A stretch of DNA of 64,000 nucleotides, from positions 62,001 through 126,000 of the forward strand of contig NZ_JAUXXE010000078.1 of NCBI RefSeq assembly GCF_030681155.1, given 5' to 3'. This document shows positions 26,153 through 35,399 of the stretch, piece after piece; positions within the stretch are counted from its first letter, which is position 1; every line of letters begins with the position of its first letter. The DNA is from Phenylobacterium sp. (GTDB lineage: Bacteria; Pseudomonadota; Alphaproteobacteria; Caulobacterales; Caulobacteraceae). Below the pieces are notes generated by a model. That model searched no databases, was not told the origin of the DNA, and saw only the letters and a list, made by a program, of their open reading frames with translations. The position numbers and the translations under genes are program-made.

Positions 26153-27004
26153 GTGGTGTTCACCGACATGCTGGTCTGCCTGGACAGCTACCCAGACGCC
26201 TCCTCAACTACCGCGGTCGACCAGTGCGCCCGCTTGGCTGCGGCGCTTGGCGAGGGGGTTTGCGCCGTAGCGGCGCACGTCCGCATTCCGCTGAAGAGCA
26301 ATTTGATCGCTAATCTGCTGCTGGATTTGAGCGACGTCGCACGAAAGGAGGAGGCGCGGAGCCTGCAGAACGCTCAGAATGTGCTGGAGCGTTTCGTCAC
26401 GTCGGCGTCTGTCGCCGGGCTGGCGGCCCCGACGACGATGATCATCCGCGCGGATCTTCAGGATCCCAGCGAACGGATTGTCCAGATCGCGCGTACCCGG
26501 AGCCTATGCCTGATCCCCCAAGAGCGTATCGATGACGGACAGGCGAGTTTGGCCGAGGCGGTGATCTTCGGCTCTGGTCGTCCCGCCGTGGTATTCGCAG
26601 CGGGCGATCAGGCTGTCGTCAAGGGCGGTCTGGACACAGTTGTGGTCGCTTGGGACGGCGGCAGGGCCGCGGCGCGCACGGTGGCCGACGCCATGCCCGT
26701 CCTTAGCAGGGCAGGGGAAGTGCGCATCGTCTCGGTGCTGAACGACAAGCCCTCGGTCTCCGCTGGATCAGCAACCGATCTTGTGCGTCATCTCGCTGTG
26801 TCTGGAATTTCGGCTGTACTCGACGAGATCGACGGCCGGGGCCAGGAGATCGGCCGATGCCTGACACGCCACGCCCAGGATTGCGGCGCCGACCTGCTGG
26901 TCATGGGAGCGTTTGGGCATTCCAGGGCGCGCGAGTTCATCCTGGGCGGGGCCACCCAAAGCCTGCTGCGCGAGCCGATCGTGCCAGTCTTCCTGTCGCA
27001 CTGA
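26153..27004 (+). CDS. Universal stress protein, diverged tandem UspA domains
   Basis: About 283 residues; the start is one of two adjacent GTG codons (26153 or 26156), 7 nt after GAGAGGA. Only the second domain (about 155-283) keeps a typical UspA core: VVVAWDGGRAAARTVADAMP and DLLVMGAFGHSRAREFILGG, close to the nucleotide-binding pattern. The first domain (DMLVCLDSYPDAS and following) is more divergent. Paralogue of the neighbouring genes but in its own unit, with a box 79 nt upstream. Confidence 0.85.
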   Translation: MVFTDMLVCLDSYPDASSTTAVDQCARLAAALGEGVCAVAAHVRIPLKSNLIANLLLDLSDVARKEEARSLQNAQNVLERFVTSASVAGLAAPTTMIIRADLQDPSERIVQIARTRSLCLIPQERIDDGQASLAEAVIFGSGRPAVVFAAGDQAVVKGGLDTVVVAWDGGRAAARTVADAMPVLSRAGEVRIVSVLNDKPSVSAGSATDLVRHLAVSGISAVLDEIDGRGQEIGRCLTRHAQDCGADLLVMGAFGHSRAREFILGGATQSLLREPIVPVFLSH

Positions 27005-27059
27005 CGCGAGCCGCCGCGGGCGGAGGTCGACCCCGATAACGCAGGGGCGCGCGGATTGT

Positions 27060-27073
27060 TTGATCGCGATCAA
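27060..27073 (+). promoter_or_regulatory. Perfect FixK/FNR anaerobox
   Basis: TTGAT-CGCG-ATCAA, all ten consensus bases, and the whole 14-mer is a perfect palindrome. It lies 51 nt before the universal stress gene at 27125, exactly as the perfect box before DUF2267. Confidence 0.82.
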
Positions 27074-27124
27074 AGGGTGGCCGCGAGGATCGAGCACACT
27101 GTCGATGGATCGAAGGAGAGGCGC

Positions 27125-27961
27125 ATGAGCTTTCGCGACATCATCCTGCAGGTCGATGAGACTGACGCGGCGTCTGGACGCTGCGCCCTGGCCGTTGACC
27201 TCGCGACGCAATGGGGGGCCACTCTGACCGGAGTCTTCCTGCGTTCGCACTTCACCTATGATCTCTTCGCCGCCGAGGGGCTGGCTTATCTGCCTAAGCA
27301 TGAAATCGAGGCCGCCCTGACCGAAAGCGCCGCGGCGGTGAAGTTGGCGGCCGATGTCGCCGAGCAAACGCTGCGGATTGCTGCTGAGAGGGCCGGCGCC
27401 TCATTCGAATGGCGGATTATCGACGGTAACAGCGACGCAGCCCTCATCGCTGCGGCGCGCCGCGCTGATCTTTCAATCCTCCCGCCGCGCATCGAGACCA
27501 GTCGGGGAGGGCGCTGCGTTTCGGCGACGACGCTCGCCTTAGCCAGCGGGGGGCCGACGCTGATCGTGCCGGAGGAGGGCGAATGGCGCGGTATGCCCAA
27601 AAGGGTGTTGATCGCTTGGAAGAATACGCGCGAGTCGGCCCGCGCCCTTCATGACGCCTGGCCATTCTTGGATGCGGCGGAAGAGGTGACTGTGATCGTC
27701 GTTTCGCCATCGGGCATGAGCGGGACGGACGGCTTCCTGGAACGCCACATGGAGCGTCATGGCCGCAAGACCCAGGTCATTGTCGATCACAGCGATGATG
27801 TGTCGGTCGGAAAGGTGTTGCGTCGGCAGATCAAGGCGCTGAACGCTGATCTTCTCGTCATGGGCCTCTATGGGCGATCCAGGCTTCGCGAGATGATCCT
27901 GGGCGGGGTGAGCCGCGAGTTGCTGGGAGAGCCGCCCGTTCCCCTGCTTGCATCCCACTAG
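27125..27961 (+). CDS. Universal stress protein, tandem UspA domains
   Basis: 278 residues from ATG 27125, GGAGAGG upstream. It has the same two-domain plan as the gene at 23549: MSFRDIILQVDETDAASGRC in the first domain, then KRVLIAWKNTRESARALHDA and DLLVMGLYGRSRLREMILGG in the second. A perfect palindromic anaerobox 51 nt before the start gives strong support for low-oxygen control. The next universal stress gene begins 4 nt after its stop, so they form an operon. Confidence 0.93.
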   Translation: MSFRDIILQVDETDAASGRCALAVDLATQWGATLTGVFLRSHFTYDLFAAEGLAYLPKHEIEAALTESAAAVKLAADVAEQTLRIAAERAGASFEWRIIDGNSDAALIAAARRADLSILPPRIETSRGGRCVSATTLALASGGPTLIVPEEGEWRGMPKRVLIAWKNTRESARALHDAWPFLDAAEEVTVIVVSPSGMSGTDGFLERHMERHGRKTQVIVDHSDDVSVGKVLRRQIKALNADLLVMGLYGRSRLREMILGGVSRELLGEPPVPLLASH

Positions 27962-27965
27962 CGCC

Positions 27966-28790
27966 ATGGCTGTTCGAGATATCTTGGTATTGGTTGGAGG
28001 CGAGCCGGCCTCAATGCGGCGTGTCCACCCGGTGATCGACCTGGCGGGCCGCCTGGGCGCTAGCGTCACGGGCGCTTTCCTGCGGCCGATGTTCCCGCTC
28101 ACCGACTACGCGGCCGGCGGGGCCTGGATGTCGCAGGGGCAGCTGCAGGAAGCGGTTGAAGCTCATGCGATGGTGGTGGATCACGCCGAGGCGCAAGCAC
28201 GACAGGCGTTCCTGGCCGCGGCCCAGCTACACCTCGCCGCTGATTGGATCGTTTTGGACACCGTTCAACAGCTGATCGAGCGGGCACGCCTCAGTGACCT
28301 GACTATCGTCCCGCCCGGACCCTTGCCGGAGGGTGGGGAGGTGACGATCTCGGCCGGTCAACTTGGCCTAGCCTGCGGTGGGCCGCTCCTTGTCGTACCC
28401 GACCACCTGGGCGAGACGAGCATTGGTCGCCGAGTCCTGGTCTGTTGGAATGGCAGCCGTGAGAGCGCGCGGGCCTGGCGCGACGCCTGGCCGTTCGTCA
28501 TGGCGGCCGACCATGTCGCGGTGGCCGCGGTCCGACCGCGCCCCGACTTTGATGATGACGCCACGCTGCGATTTCGGTTGTCGCGATGGGATCGCGAGGT
28601 CGACGTGCTCTCTGAGCCCGCGGCCGACGAGCTGGCCCCCGACGTGCTGCGGCGCAAGGTGCTTGATTGGGGGAGTGATCTGTTGGTGATGGGGCTCTAT
28701 GGCCGCCCGCGGATATCCGAACAGGTTTTGGGCGGCGTCAGCCAGGAATTCCTGACCGATCCGCCCTGCCCACTCTTGATCTCGCACTAA
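27966..28790 (+). CDS. Universal stress protein, tandem UspA domains
   Basis: 274 residues from ATG 27966, only 4 nt after the previous stop, so certainly cotranscribed with it and under the same box. First domain begins MAVRDILVLVGGEPASMRRV. Second has RRVLVCWNGSRESARAWRDA and DLLVMGLYGRPRISEQVLGG. It converges on corA with a 20-bp gap. Confidence 0.92.
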   Translation: MAVRDILVLVGGEPASMRRVHPVIDLAGRLGASVTGAFLRPMFPLTDYAAGGAWMSQGQLQEAVEAHAMVVDHAEAQARQAFLAAAQLHLAADWIVLDTVQQLIERARLSDLTIVPPGPLPEGGEVTISAGQLGLACGGPLLVVPDHLGETSIGRRVLVCWNGSRESARAWRDAWPFVMAADHVAVAAVRPRPDFDDDATLRFRLSRWDREVDVLSEPAADELAPDVLRRKVLDWGSDLLVMGLYGRPRISEQVLGGVSQEFLTDPPCPLLISH

Positions 28791-28810
28791 GGCTCACAGC
28801 CGGCTCGAGG

Positions 28811-29779
28811 TCAGAGCCAGTTCGAGCGTTTGAAACGCGTGTAGAGAAAGATGCATACGACCACGATCACACCGACCACGAGGTAGTAGCCGTACTTCCA
28901 ACGCAGCTCGGGCATGACGTCGAAGTTCATCCCATAAATGCCGGCTATCGCGGTCGGTACAGCCAAGATTGCGGCCCAGGCCGCGAGCCGGCGCGTGATC
29001 GCGCCTTGGCGTTGCTGTTCTAGCAGGGTGCTGGCCTCGAACACCGACGACAGCACCTCTCGCAGCCCCTCGACCATCGAGGCGACCCTGCGCACGTGGT
29101 CGCGGACATCGCGGAAATATGGCCGAACGTCCGGGTCCACGCAGGGCATGTCGTGGTGCTCCAGGCGGCTGGCCACCTCCTCCATCGGGCCGAGCACCCG
29201 CCGGAAGCGCATCAGTTCGCGCCGCAGGTTGAAGATGCGGGTGACCTCGCCTCGACTGAGGAAGGCGTCCAGGGCGTACCGCTCCATCGCCAGCACCTCT
29301 TCCTCGATCGCATCCACGATCGGGAAGTAACCATCGACGATGAAGTCGAGGACGGCGTGGAGGATGTAATCGGCGCCGTGCTTGAGGTGCGTGGGGGCGG
29401 CCTCGAGTTGGTGGCGCAGTTCCAGGTGCGCGCGCGCCGACCCGTGGCGGACTGTGATGATGTGGTCGCGGCCGACGAAAATGTCGGTCTCGCCGTAACC
29501 GATCTCTTGGTCATCTAGATGCGCAGTGCGGGCGACCACGAAGAGCTGGTCGCCATAAACATCGACCTTGGGCATCTGCTGGGCGTTCAGCGCATCCTCA
29601 ACCGCCAGCGGGTGAAGCCCGAAGCGCTCCTGCAAGATGGCGAGTTCATCAGCGCTCGGCTCGAGCAGCCCTATCCACGCGAACTCGCCCGCCTTCAGCT
29701 CCAGGCTCGCGGGCGCGCTAATATCAATCTCTCGAAGCCGCTTTCCATCGCCATAGACATAGGCTGCAACGACACTCAT
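28811..29779 (-). CDS. CorA-family Mg2+/divalent cation transporter
   Basis: 322 residues. A long soluble N-terminal funnel domain (with coiled-coil helices about 130-255) is followed by two C-terminal membrane helices separated by the pore signature YGMNFDVMPE (GMN about residue 285). The end is basic (RFKRSNWL), as in CorA. It would form a pentameric channel for Mg2+ (or Co2+/Ni2+). The start has no strong ribosome site. Situated between universal stress genes and the fix regulators, without an obvious box. Confidence 0.9.
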   Translation of the reverse strand: MSVVAAYVYGDGKRLREIDISAPASLELKAGEFAWIGLLEPSADELAILQERFGLHPLAVEDALNAQQMPKVDVYGDQLFVVARTAHLDDQEIGYGETDIFVGRDHIITVRHGSARAHLELRHQLEAAPTHLKHGADYILHAVLDFIVDGYFPIVDAIEEEVLAMERYALDAFLSRGEVTRIFNLRRELMRFRRVLGPMEEVASRLEHHDMPCVDPDVRPYFRDVRDHVRRVASMVEGLREVLSSVFEASTLLEQQRQGAITRRLAAWAAILAVPTAIAGIYGMNFDVMPELRWKYGYYLVVGVIVVVCIFLYTRFKRSNWL

Positions 29780-29937
29780 CTGATGTCCGATACAAACTCT
29801 GGGAGAGGAAGGGTTAGCTCGGTTCTCGCGAACGGTCGAACCGTCGGCTTGGCGCGCCCCCAGGCCTGCTGCGTCCGCGGGCCCGTCCGGAACACCACGA
29901 GTGTAATCTGGAAGAACCAGAAGGCTGTAGCCAGGAC

Positions 29938-30315
29938 TTACGCGGCGTTGATCAAAGACCGAACCGTGGCAAAAAGGGCGTTGGACAGCAGGGGCTTCTC
30001 CACAACAGGGACCGACAAGGCCGCAGCTTGCGCTTGCAAGGCTGACGGTAGGTTCGTGGTGATCAGCACGGCTGGCGTCATGATATCCCGCTTGCGCAGC
30101 CGAGCGATCAGTTCCAGGCCGGTCTCATCCGGCAGGCGTTGATCGACGATTAGACAAGCTGCGCCCGAACCCCCTGCCGCATGCGCTAGGGCGCGGGCGG
30201 TGCTGAAAACTCGGACGTCGTAGCCTTCGATCTCGAGCGCAAACCGCAGCGCGTTGAGAACGTCTCCGTCATCCTCGACGACGAGGACGGGACCAGTGAT
30301 CGGCCTTGTAGACAT
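29938..30315 (-). CDS. Single-domain response regulator (FixT-like candidate)
   Basis: 125 residues from ATG 30315, with GAGG 6 nt upstream. Receiver domain only: acidic pocket VVEDDGD, phospho-acceptor Asp in LIVDQRLPDE, Thr in LITTN and Lys in VVEKPL. No DNA-binding domain follows. It lies directly after fixL-fixJ and has its own box (30373-30386) 57 nt upstream. In Caulobacter the FixK-activated FixT, a receiver-like protein, inhibits FixL; position and control here suggest the same feedback role. Unlike Caulobacter FixT there is no cysteine cluster (one Cys only) and the Asp is kept, so this is only an analogy. Confidence 0.85.
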   Translation of the reverse strand: MSTRPITGPVLVVEDDGDVLNALRFALEIEGYDVRVFSTARALAHAAGGSGAACLIVDQRLPDETGLELIARLRKRDIMTPAVLITTNLPSALQAQAAALSVPVVEKPLLSNALFATVRSLINAA

Positions 30316-30372
30316 GAACATCCTCAAACGCCCAGAGGATGTCTATCTTTCGTGCGAAGCCGGACTGACGCC

Positions 30373-30386
30373 TTGATTTGCCGCAA
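30373..30386 (-). promoter_or_regulatory. FixK/FNR-type box before single-domain receiver
   Basis: Leftward it reads TTGCG-GCAA-ATCAA, one perfect half and 8 of 10 overall. It sits in the short gap after fixJ, 57 nt upstream of the receiver start at 30315, close to the spacing of the perfect sites. It would let the receiver be made separately from fixLJ. Confidence 0.5.
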
Positions 30387-30389
30387 AAG

Positions 30390-30989
30390 TCAGAGGCCGG
30401 CCGCCAAGGCGATCCGCATCAGTTCGGAGAAGTTTCGCGCGCCGGTCTTCGACATGAGATTGGCCCGATAGATTTCCACGGTGCGCGGACTGATCTCCAG
30501 CTCGTAGGCGATGACCTTGTTCACCTTGCCCGCCACCACGCCGGCCAGGACGTCTCGTTCGCGAGGCGATAGGTTTTCCAGGCGTCGTTCAGCGTCCAGA
30601 TGGGCGTCCCGTGGCTGACCGCTGCTCTGCAAGGCTTCGCCGATAGCGGCGATCAGGATCTCGTTGGCGAAGGGCTTCTCGATGAAGTCGATGACGCCGG
30701 CCTTCATCGCCTCGACGGCCAGGGCGATATCGCCATGCCCCGTCATGACGATCACCGGCGACGTCACGCCATCGGCCTTGAGCTTGCGAACCAAATCGAG
30801 GCCGGTCATGTCCGGCATCCGCACATCCGTGACGATACAGTCTACGGCGTGATCGCCGATCGACGCGAGGAAGGCGCCTGCAGACTCATGGAGGCACGGC
30901 TCGAACCCCTGAACATCGAGCAGGAAGGCAAGGGAGTCCCTCATGGCCGCATCGTCATCGATGACATGAATGATCGGTCTAGCGACCAT
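30390..30989 (-). CDS. fixJ: FixJ, two-component response regulator
   Basis: 199 residues. Receiver (1-120): [13 protein letters not shown], Asp in [20 protein letters not shown] and FIEKPF. C-terminal LuxR-type [41 protein letters not shown] and [13 protein letters not shown], all close to rhizobial and Caulobacter FixJ. Phosphorylated by FixL at low O2, it would activate the fixK promoter. The ATG overlaps the fixL end by 11 nt. Confidence 0.95.
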   Translation of the reverse strand: MVARPIIHVIDDDAAMRDSLAFLLDVQGFEPCLHESAGAFLASIGDHAVDCIVTDVRMPDMTGLDLVRKLKADGVTSPVIVMTGHGDIALAVEAMKAGVIDFIEKPFANEILIAAIGEALQSSGQPRDAHLDAERRLENLSPRERDVLAGVVAGKVNKVIAYELEISPRTVEIYRANLMSKTGARNFSELMRIALAAGL

Positions 30990-32463
30990 CGGTCATCTCC
31001 AGGTCGGCGAGGGGAAGGGTGAAATGAAACGTAGCGCCGCCCTCGCGATTACGCTCTCCCCAGATCCGCCCGCCATGCGCCTCTATAATGGTTCGACAGA
31101 TCGATAGACCCACGCCCATGCCCTTCAGCTTGGTGCTGACGAACGGCTGAAACAGCCGATCCAGGATCTCTGGCGCGACGCCGGTCCCGGTGTCGGCGAC
31201 CGACACCAATACAAATCCCTTCTCATTCTCATCTGCGGCGACGGAGATCGCCAGTTCACGACGTGGCTGTCCCTCCATTGCGTCGATCGCGTTGCGGATC
31301 AGGTTGAGCGCCACTTGCTGCACCTGGATCTTGTCCACAATAACGGACCCTACGTCGCGAGAGAACCGAAGCGCCACCCGGACACCTTGTTCCCGGGCGC
31401 CGACCAGGGCCAGGGCGCTGGCTTCCTCCATCAGCCGAGCCGGGCTTTCCAGCGCATGCTGGGTCTCGCCCTTGGCGGCGAACTCACGCAACCGCTTGAT
31501 AATGTCGCCGGCGCGCAGAGCTTGTTCGTACGCGCGTTCGAGCGCGTCCTTCAAACGCGCCGCGTCCACGTGTCCCGAGTCCAGCAGCGTGACTGAGCCC
31601 TTCATGTAATTGGCGATGGCCGAGAGCGGTTGATTGAGTTCATGGGCGAGCGAGGAAGCCATTTCTCCCATGGCTGTCAGCCGCGAGACGTGGACGAGCT
31701 CTGATTGCAGTTCTTGCATGCGGCGCTCTTGGGCGCGGCGCTCGGTCAGGTCGCGGACAAAGCCCGTAAAGAAGCGCTCCTGGCCCACCCGCGCCTCGCC
31801 TACAGTCAGTTCCATCGGAAAGGTGGAGCCATCCTTGCGTTCGCCCACGACGATACGTCCGATGCCGATGATCCGGCGCTCGCCGGTCGTCTCATAGCGA
31901 TGAAGATAACCGTCGTGCTCCTCCCGAAATGGGGGCGGCATGAGCATGTTCACATTTCGGCCTACCGCTTCGGACGGTTCCCAACCGAACAATCGCACGG
32001 CCGCAGCGCTGAATGATCGCATGAGGCCGCGATCATTGATGACGACCATGGCCTCGGGGACCGTATCGAGAATCGACTGCAGATGGACTTCGCGCGTTCG
32101 CGCGTCCTGGCCCTGACGACGCAAGCGGTCACCGACGAGGCCGATAATCGGTCCAAACACCATGAAGATAGCCAGGTCGATCGCGTTGTCCGGACGCCAC
32201 ACGTCCTGGCGCAGGAACGCGGCGCTGATCCCAAGACTAAGCACGGTCGCCAGGATCGCCGGGCCGGCCCCGCCAACCAACGCCGCCGCCAGGACCGCCG
32301 GCACATAGATGATCACCAGGGCGCGATGGTCCACATAAGGGTCCAGGAGCAGCCTGACGATCAGCCCGACCATCGCCCCGCCCAAGGCGGCCAGATATCC
32401 AAGCTTGACCGACCCGTCGCCGGTTTGGGGACGCCATCGCGAGATCTGACGTCCAATTGGCAC
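30979..32463 (-). CDS. fixL: FixL, haem-PAS oxygen-sensing histidine kinase
   Basis: 494 residues. Four membrane helices (about 21-115, as in S. meliloti FixL) are followed by a haem-PAS domain (about 125-240). His183 in [12 protein letters not shown] matches the proximal haem ligand (His200 of B. japonicum FixL), and Arg203 in IIGIGR matches the distal Arg220. The phospho-acceptor is His274 in [14 protein letters not shown], and the ATPase has [18 protein letters not shown] and [12 protein letters not shown]. With O2 bound the kinase is off. The first gene of the fixL-fixJ unit, divergent from adh. Confidence 0.95.
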   Translation of the reverse strand: MPIGRQISRWRPQTGDGSVKLGYLAALGGAMVGLIVRLLLDPYVDHRALVIIYVPAVLAAALVGGAGPAILATVLSLGISAAFLRQDVWRPDNAIDLAIFMVFGPIIGLVGDRLRRQGQDARTREVHLQSILDTVPEAMVVINDRGLMRSFSAAAVRLFGWEPSEAVGRNVNMLMPPPFREEHDGYLHRYETTGERRIIGIGRIVVGERKDGSTFPMELTVGEARVGQERFFTGFVRDLTERRAQERRMQELQSELVHVSRLTAMGEMASSLAHELNQPLSAIANYMKGSVTLLDSGHVDAARLKDALERAYEQALRAGDIIKRLREFAAKGETQHALESPARLMEEASALALVGAREQGVRVALRFSRDVGSVIVDKIQVQQVALNLIRNAIDAMEGQPRRELAISVAADENEKGFVLVSVADTGTGVAPEILDRLFQPFVSTKLKGMGVGLSICRTIIEAHGGRIWGERNREGGATFHFTLPLADLEMTDGR

Positions 32464-32653
32464 AGCAAATCCTCTCTGTCGTCACAGTCGACGTGGGGAC
32501 TAGGCCACGGATCGATAGTGACGCAGCTGGAATGCAAAGAGAACCGTCAAATATCGCCTTAGAATTTCCCCCGTTGTCTCCCTCGCGGATTCTTCGGGGT
32601 CATGAGTTGAAGATGTGGCGTGAATCCTCGCTATGGCGCGAAGGAAGCCTTGA

Positions 32654-32667
32654 TTGACGTCGATCAA
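32654..32667 (+). promoter_or_regulatory. FixK/FNR-type anaerobox before adh
   Basis: TTGAC-GTCG-ATCAA, 9 of 10 bases and followed by GG like the box at 16234. It lies 72 nt before the alcohol dehydrogenase ATG and about 190 bp from fixL. Confidence 0.7.
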
Positions 32668-32739
32668 GGCCCGCGGCGACGGGCGATCATAGGTTGCCAC
32701 GGGCCGTGGGCGTGGACGTCTTCGGCGGAGGAGATCGAC

Positions 32740-33741
32740 ATGCTGGCCATGGCGCTCGCGCCCGAAGGCGGCCGGCTGCTCTGTTCTGAGCGGCCAAATC
32801 CTCAACTGGGGCCTGGAGAACTGCTTCTGCGTGTCCGGGCGTGTGGCGTCTGCCGGACCGATCTGCACGTGGTCGACGGTGAACTGGCCCCGGTCAAGGC
32901 CTCGATCATTCCAGGTCATGAGGTCGTGGGCGTGGTCGAGGCCCTGGCCGCGGACGTCACGGACTTCTCGATAGGTGAACGCCTAGGCGCGGCGTGGCTG
33001 GCGTCAACGTGCGGGCGCTGCCGCTACTGCCTTGAGGACACCGAGAACCTCTGCGATCGCGCCGAGTTCAATGGATGGACTCGGGATGGCGGCTACGCTG
33101 AGCTGATGGCGGTCGACGCCCGCTTCTGTTTTCGCCTAGCTCCGGCCTGGACGGACGTGGAAGCCGCGCCACTGCTATGCGCCGGCCTCATCGGGTATAG
33201 GGCTTGGCGCAAGGCCTGCGAACCGCGTCCTGTGCGAAGACTCGGCCTCTACGGGTTTGGCGCCGCCGCGCACCTGCTCGCGCAATTGGCGATCGCCGAG
33301 GGGCAGGAGGTGTTCGCCTTCACGCGCCCTGGTGATCGACCAGCTCAAGACTTGGCGCTGGGCCTGGGATGCGTGTGGGCCGGCGGCTCCAGCCAAGCTC
33401 CACCAGTTCCTCTGGACGCCGCGATCCTCTTCGCCGCGGCGGGCGAGCTTGTGCCGCTGGCCTTGCAGGCTGTGCGCAAGGGCGGAACCGTAGTCTGCGG
33501 CGGAATTCATATGAGCGATATTCCGAGCTTTCCGTATCATTTGCTCTGGGAAGAGCGGCGGCTCGTCACCGTGGCCAATCTTACCAGGGCTGATGCGGTC
33601 GATTACCTGGCCCGGGCCGCCAGGGCGGGCGTGCGGGCGCATGTCACCACCTACGCCCTTCGTGACGCCAATCGTGCCCTGTCCGATCTGCGCTCTGGCG
33701 CCTTCTCAGGCGCCGCGGTCCTCAGGGTGGGAGAGGGGTGA
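32740..33741 (+). CDS. Zinc-dependent alcohol dehydrogenase (AdhP-like)
   Basis: 333 residues from ATG 32740 after GGAGGAGA. Medium-chain dehydrogenase: catalytic zinc site in RACGVCRTDLHVVDGE and PGHEVVG, four-Cys structural zinc site in TCGRCRYCLEDTENLC (about residues 88-103), and Rossmann loop LGLYGFGAAAHLLAQLA, in which the usual GxGGxG is altered to GFGAAA. It would interconvert alcohols and aldehydes with NAD(P)H, useful for redox balance under low oxygen. A 9/10 anaerobox lies 72 nt upstream. Confidence 0.9.
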   Translation: MLAMALAPEGGRLLCSERPNPQLGPGELLLRVRACGVCRTDLHVVDGELAPVKASIIPGHEVVGVVEALAADVTDFSIGERLGAAWLASTCGRCRYCLEDTENLCDRAEFNGWTRDGGYAELMAVDARFCFRLAPAWTDVEAAPLLCAGLIGYRAWRKACEPRPVRRLGLYGFGAAAHLLAQLAIAEGQEVFAFTRPGDRPAQDLALGLGCVWAGGSSQAPPVPLDAAILFAAAGELVPLALQAVRKGGTVVCGGIHMSDIPSFPYHLLWEERRLVTVANLTRADAVDYLARAARAGVRAHVTTYALRDANRALSDLRSGAFSGAAVLRVGEG

Positions 33742-33807
33742 GGGGCCATTTTTCGGCCCAGCGCGCCGGGGGAGCTGATCTTCGTGACAGACTCCCCGCG
33801 CGGCCTA

Positions 33808-34635
33808 TCAGTGGCTGAGGAGGGTGAAGTAGCGCTCCTGCTCAAGAAGACTGCGCGTCATCCCGCCGAACGCCCACTCACCGAGCCGAGTGTGGCCATA
33901 GCCCCCGGCCACGATGAGGTCGGCCCCGAGTTGTCCCGCCCGTGTCATAATCGCCTCTTCGGCGCGGCTGGACTGCTCCAGAACCTCCCCGCGGGCTCGT
34001 ACGCCATGACGGGCGAGGGCAGCGGCCACCTCCTCGACGCGGGCGGCTGCGGCGGTTGTGTCGGCGTCAGGCGAGGCTTCTACGATGAGAACATCTTCTG
34101 AGCGCTGCAGCAGGGGTAGGGCGTCGGTGATCGCGCGCCGGGATTCGCGACTGTCCTTCCAAGCCACCAGGACAGGCCCCTTGCCGAGATAGTCGCGGCC
34201 GGGAGGGCATATCAGCACTGGGCGTCCGGCGCTGACGACGAGGTGGCCGACATCGACATCGCTATAGGGGATGGGGCGACCAGGGCCGCCATGCCGCACG
34301 ATGATCAGGTCCGCGCTACGTGCCGCCTGGGCCAAGGCCGGTGTGGGCTCCAGCCATTGGGTGCGCCATTCGTGGCTCCGCGCGCCTATCGCCTCCTCGA
34401 AGACTTTTTGGGAGCCGGCGAGGTTCAACCTGATCTGGTCTCCCATCAAGGCTAGCCATTCTCCGTCAAGACCGGGATAGGCCCCGCCAGCACTGACGGC
34501 GAGAGGTGGGATCGCCGCGGCGCCCAGGCCAATGACCATCGCCGTCAGATCATCGGAAAGGCTCGCGGCGCACCGGATGTGTTCGGCTTGATCGGCATTG
34601 GGCTGCACGTGGCAGAGCAGGCTCTTGTAGGTCAT
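33808..34635 (-). CDS. Universal stress protein, tandem UspA domains
   Basis: 275 residues from ATG 34635, preceded by GGAGG. First domain begins MTYKSLLCHVQPNADQAEHI. The second has GPVLVAWKDSRESRRAITDA and DLIVAGGYGHTRLGEWAFGG, with MTRSLL after it, close to the UspA nucleotide-binding pattern. It starts 31 nt after the stop of the FixK-type regulator gene and is probably in the same transcript. It is the least similar of the five Usp proteins in the island. Confidence 0.92.
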   Translation of the reverse strand: MTYKSLLCHVQPNADQAEHIRCAASLSDDLTAMVIGLGAAAIPPLAVSAGGAYPGLDGEWLALMGDQIRLNLAGSQKVFEEAIGARSHEWRTQWLEPTPALAQAARSADLIIVRHGGPGRPIPYSDVDVGHLVVSAGRPVLICPPGRDYLGKGPVLVAWKDSRESRRAITDALPLLQRSEDVLIVEASPDADTTAAAARVEEVAAALARHGVRARGEVLEQSSRAEEAIMTRAGQLGADLIVAGGYGHTRLGEWAFGGMTRSLLEQERYFTLLSH

Positions 34636-34666
34636 GACTGACCTCCGTTATGGGACCGGCTTGTCC

Positions 34667-35317
34667 CTAGGCTGTGACCAGACGAGCCAGGCCCGAGGGC
34701 TGGATCACGCGGAAAGATCGGCAGCCGACGAACTCCACGATGCCGCCGGATTGAAGTTGGCTCAGCATGCGAGAGACCGTTTCGATGGTCAGGCCGAGGT
34801 AGTCAGCCATGTCTTGGCGGCTCATGACCAGCGTGGTGAGGTCGCCGCGGACGCGTTCAGCGGCGAGCATTAGGAAGCTGGCCACCTTTTCGCAGGCGCT
34901 CTTACGCCCGAGCATGAATAGGTGCTCTTGAGTTCGTGCGAGTTCGTGCGTTGTCGCCGCCCAGATGAGCTTCTCAAGTCGCTCGCGTTCGTCGCCGCAG
35001 TGACGGACGGCCGAGCGCTTGGCCACGAGGATCGTGCAGTCGCTGAGCGCCTCGGCCGAGAAGCGATGTTCGTCGCCGGCTTCCATCCCGAAAAGCTCGT
35101 CAGGGTAATAGAAGTCGCCGATCTGACGGCGGCCGTCGCTCAGTAGGCGGCTGGTGCGCACCCAGCCTTCGATCACCTGATAGATGAGGTCGGCTTCTTC
35201 TTCCTGAGCGTAAATCTCTTCCCCGGCGGCGAACTGCATGCGCACGCCGATCGGACCGAACGCATCCAACGCGGCTATCTGGGAGGGAATGGTTTCACTG
35301 AGGGCTTGAACGGTCAT
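34667..35317 (-). CDS. fixK: FixK-type Crp/Fnr-family transcription regulator
   Basis: 216 residues, ATG 35317 after GGAGACC. Cyclic-nucleotide-like beta-roll (about 15-120), dimer helix with TTHELARTQEHLFMLGRKSA, then a winged helix SRQDMADYLGLTIETVSRML (about 165-186). The E-T-V-S-R recognition residues equal Glu209/Ser212/Arg213 of E. coli FNR, which read TTGAT. No N-terminal Cys cluster for an Fe-S centre is present, so it is FixK-type rather than an oxygen-sensing FNR. It is the obvious candidate to bind the boxes of this island. The gene name is inferred from context. Confidence 0.87.
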   Translation of the reverse strand: MTVQALSETIPSQIAALDAFGPIGVRMQFAAGEEIYAQEEEADLIYQVIEGWVRTSRLLSDGRRQIGDFYYPDELFGMEAGDEHRFSAEALSDCTILVAKRSAVRHCGDERERLEKLIWAATTHELARTQEHLFMLGRKSACEKVASFLMLAAERVRGDLTTLVMSRQDMADYLGLTIETVSRMLSQLQSGGIVEFVGCRSFRVIQPSGLARLVTA

Positions 35318-35399
35318 CGTCGGTCTCCTGTCGATGACCGAAGCGTTAATGCGCGTTGGCGAACGCCGATATTCGTGATCGGTGCTTAAGGGGACTCAC

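Noticed and set aside
31610..31630. TTGAT-TGAG-TTCAT inside fixL
   Set aside because: Weak match inside coding sequence with no gene start at a suitable distance.
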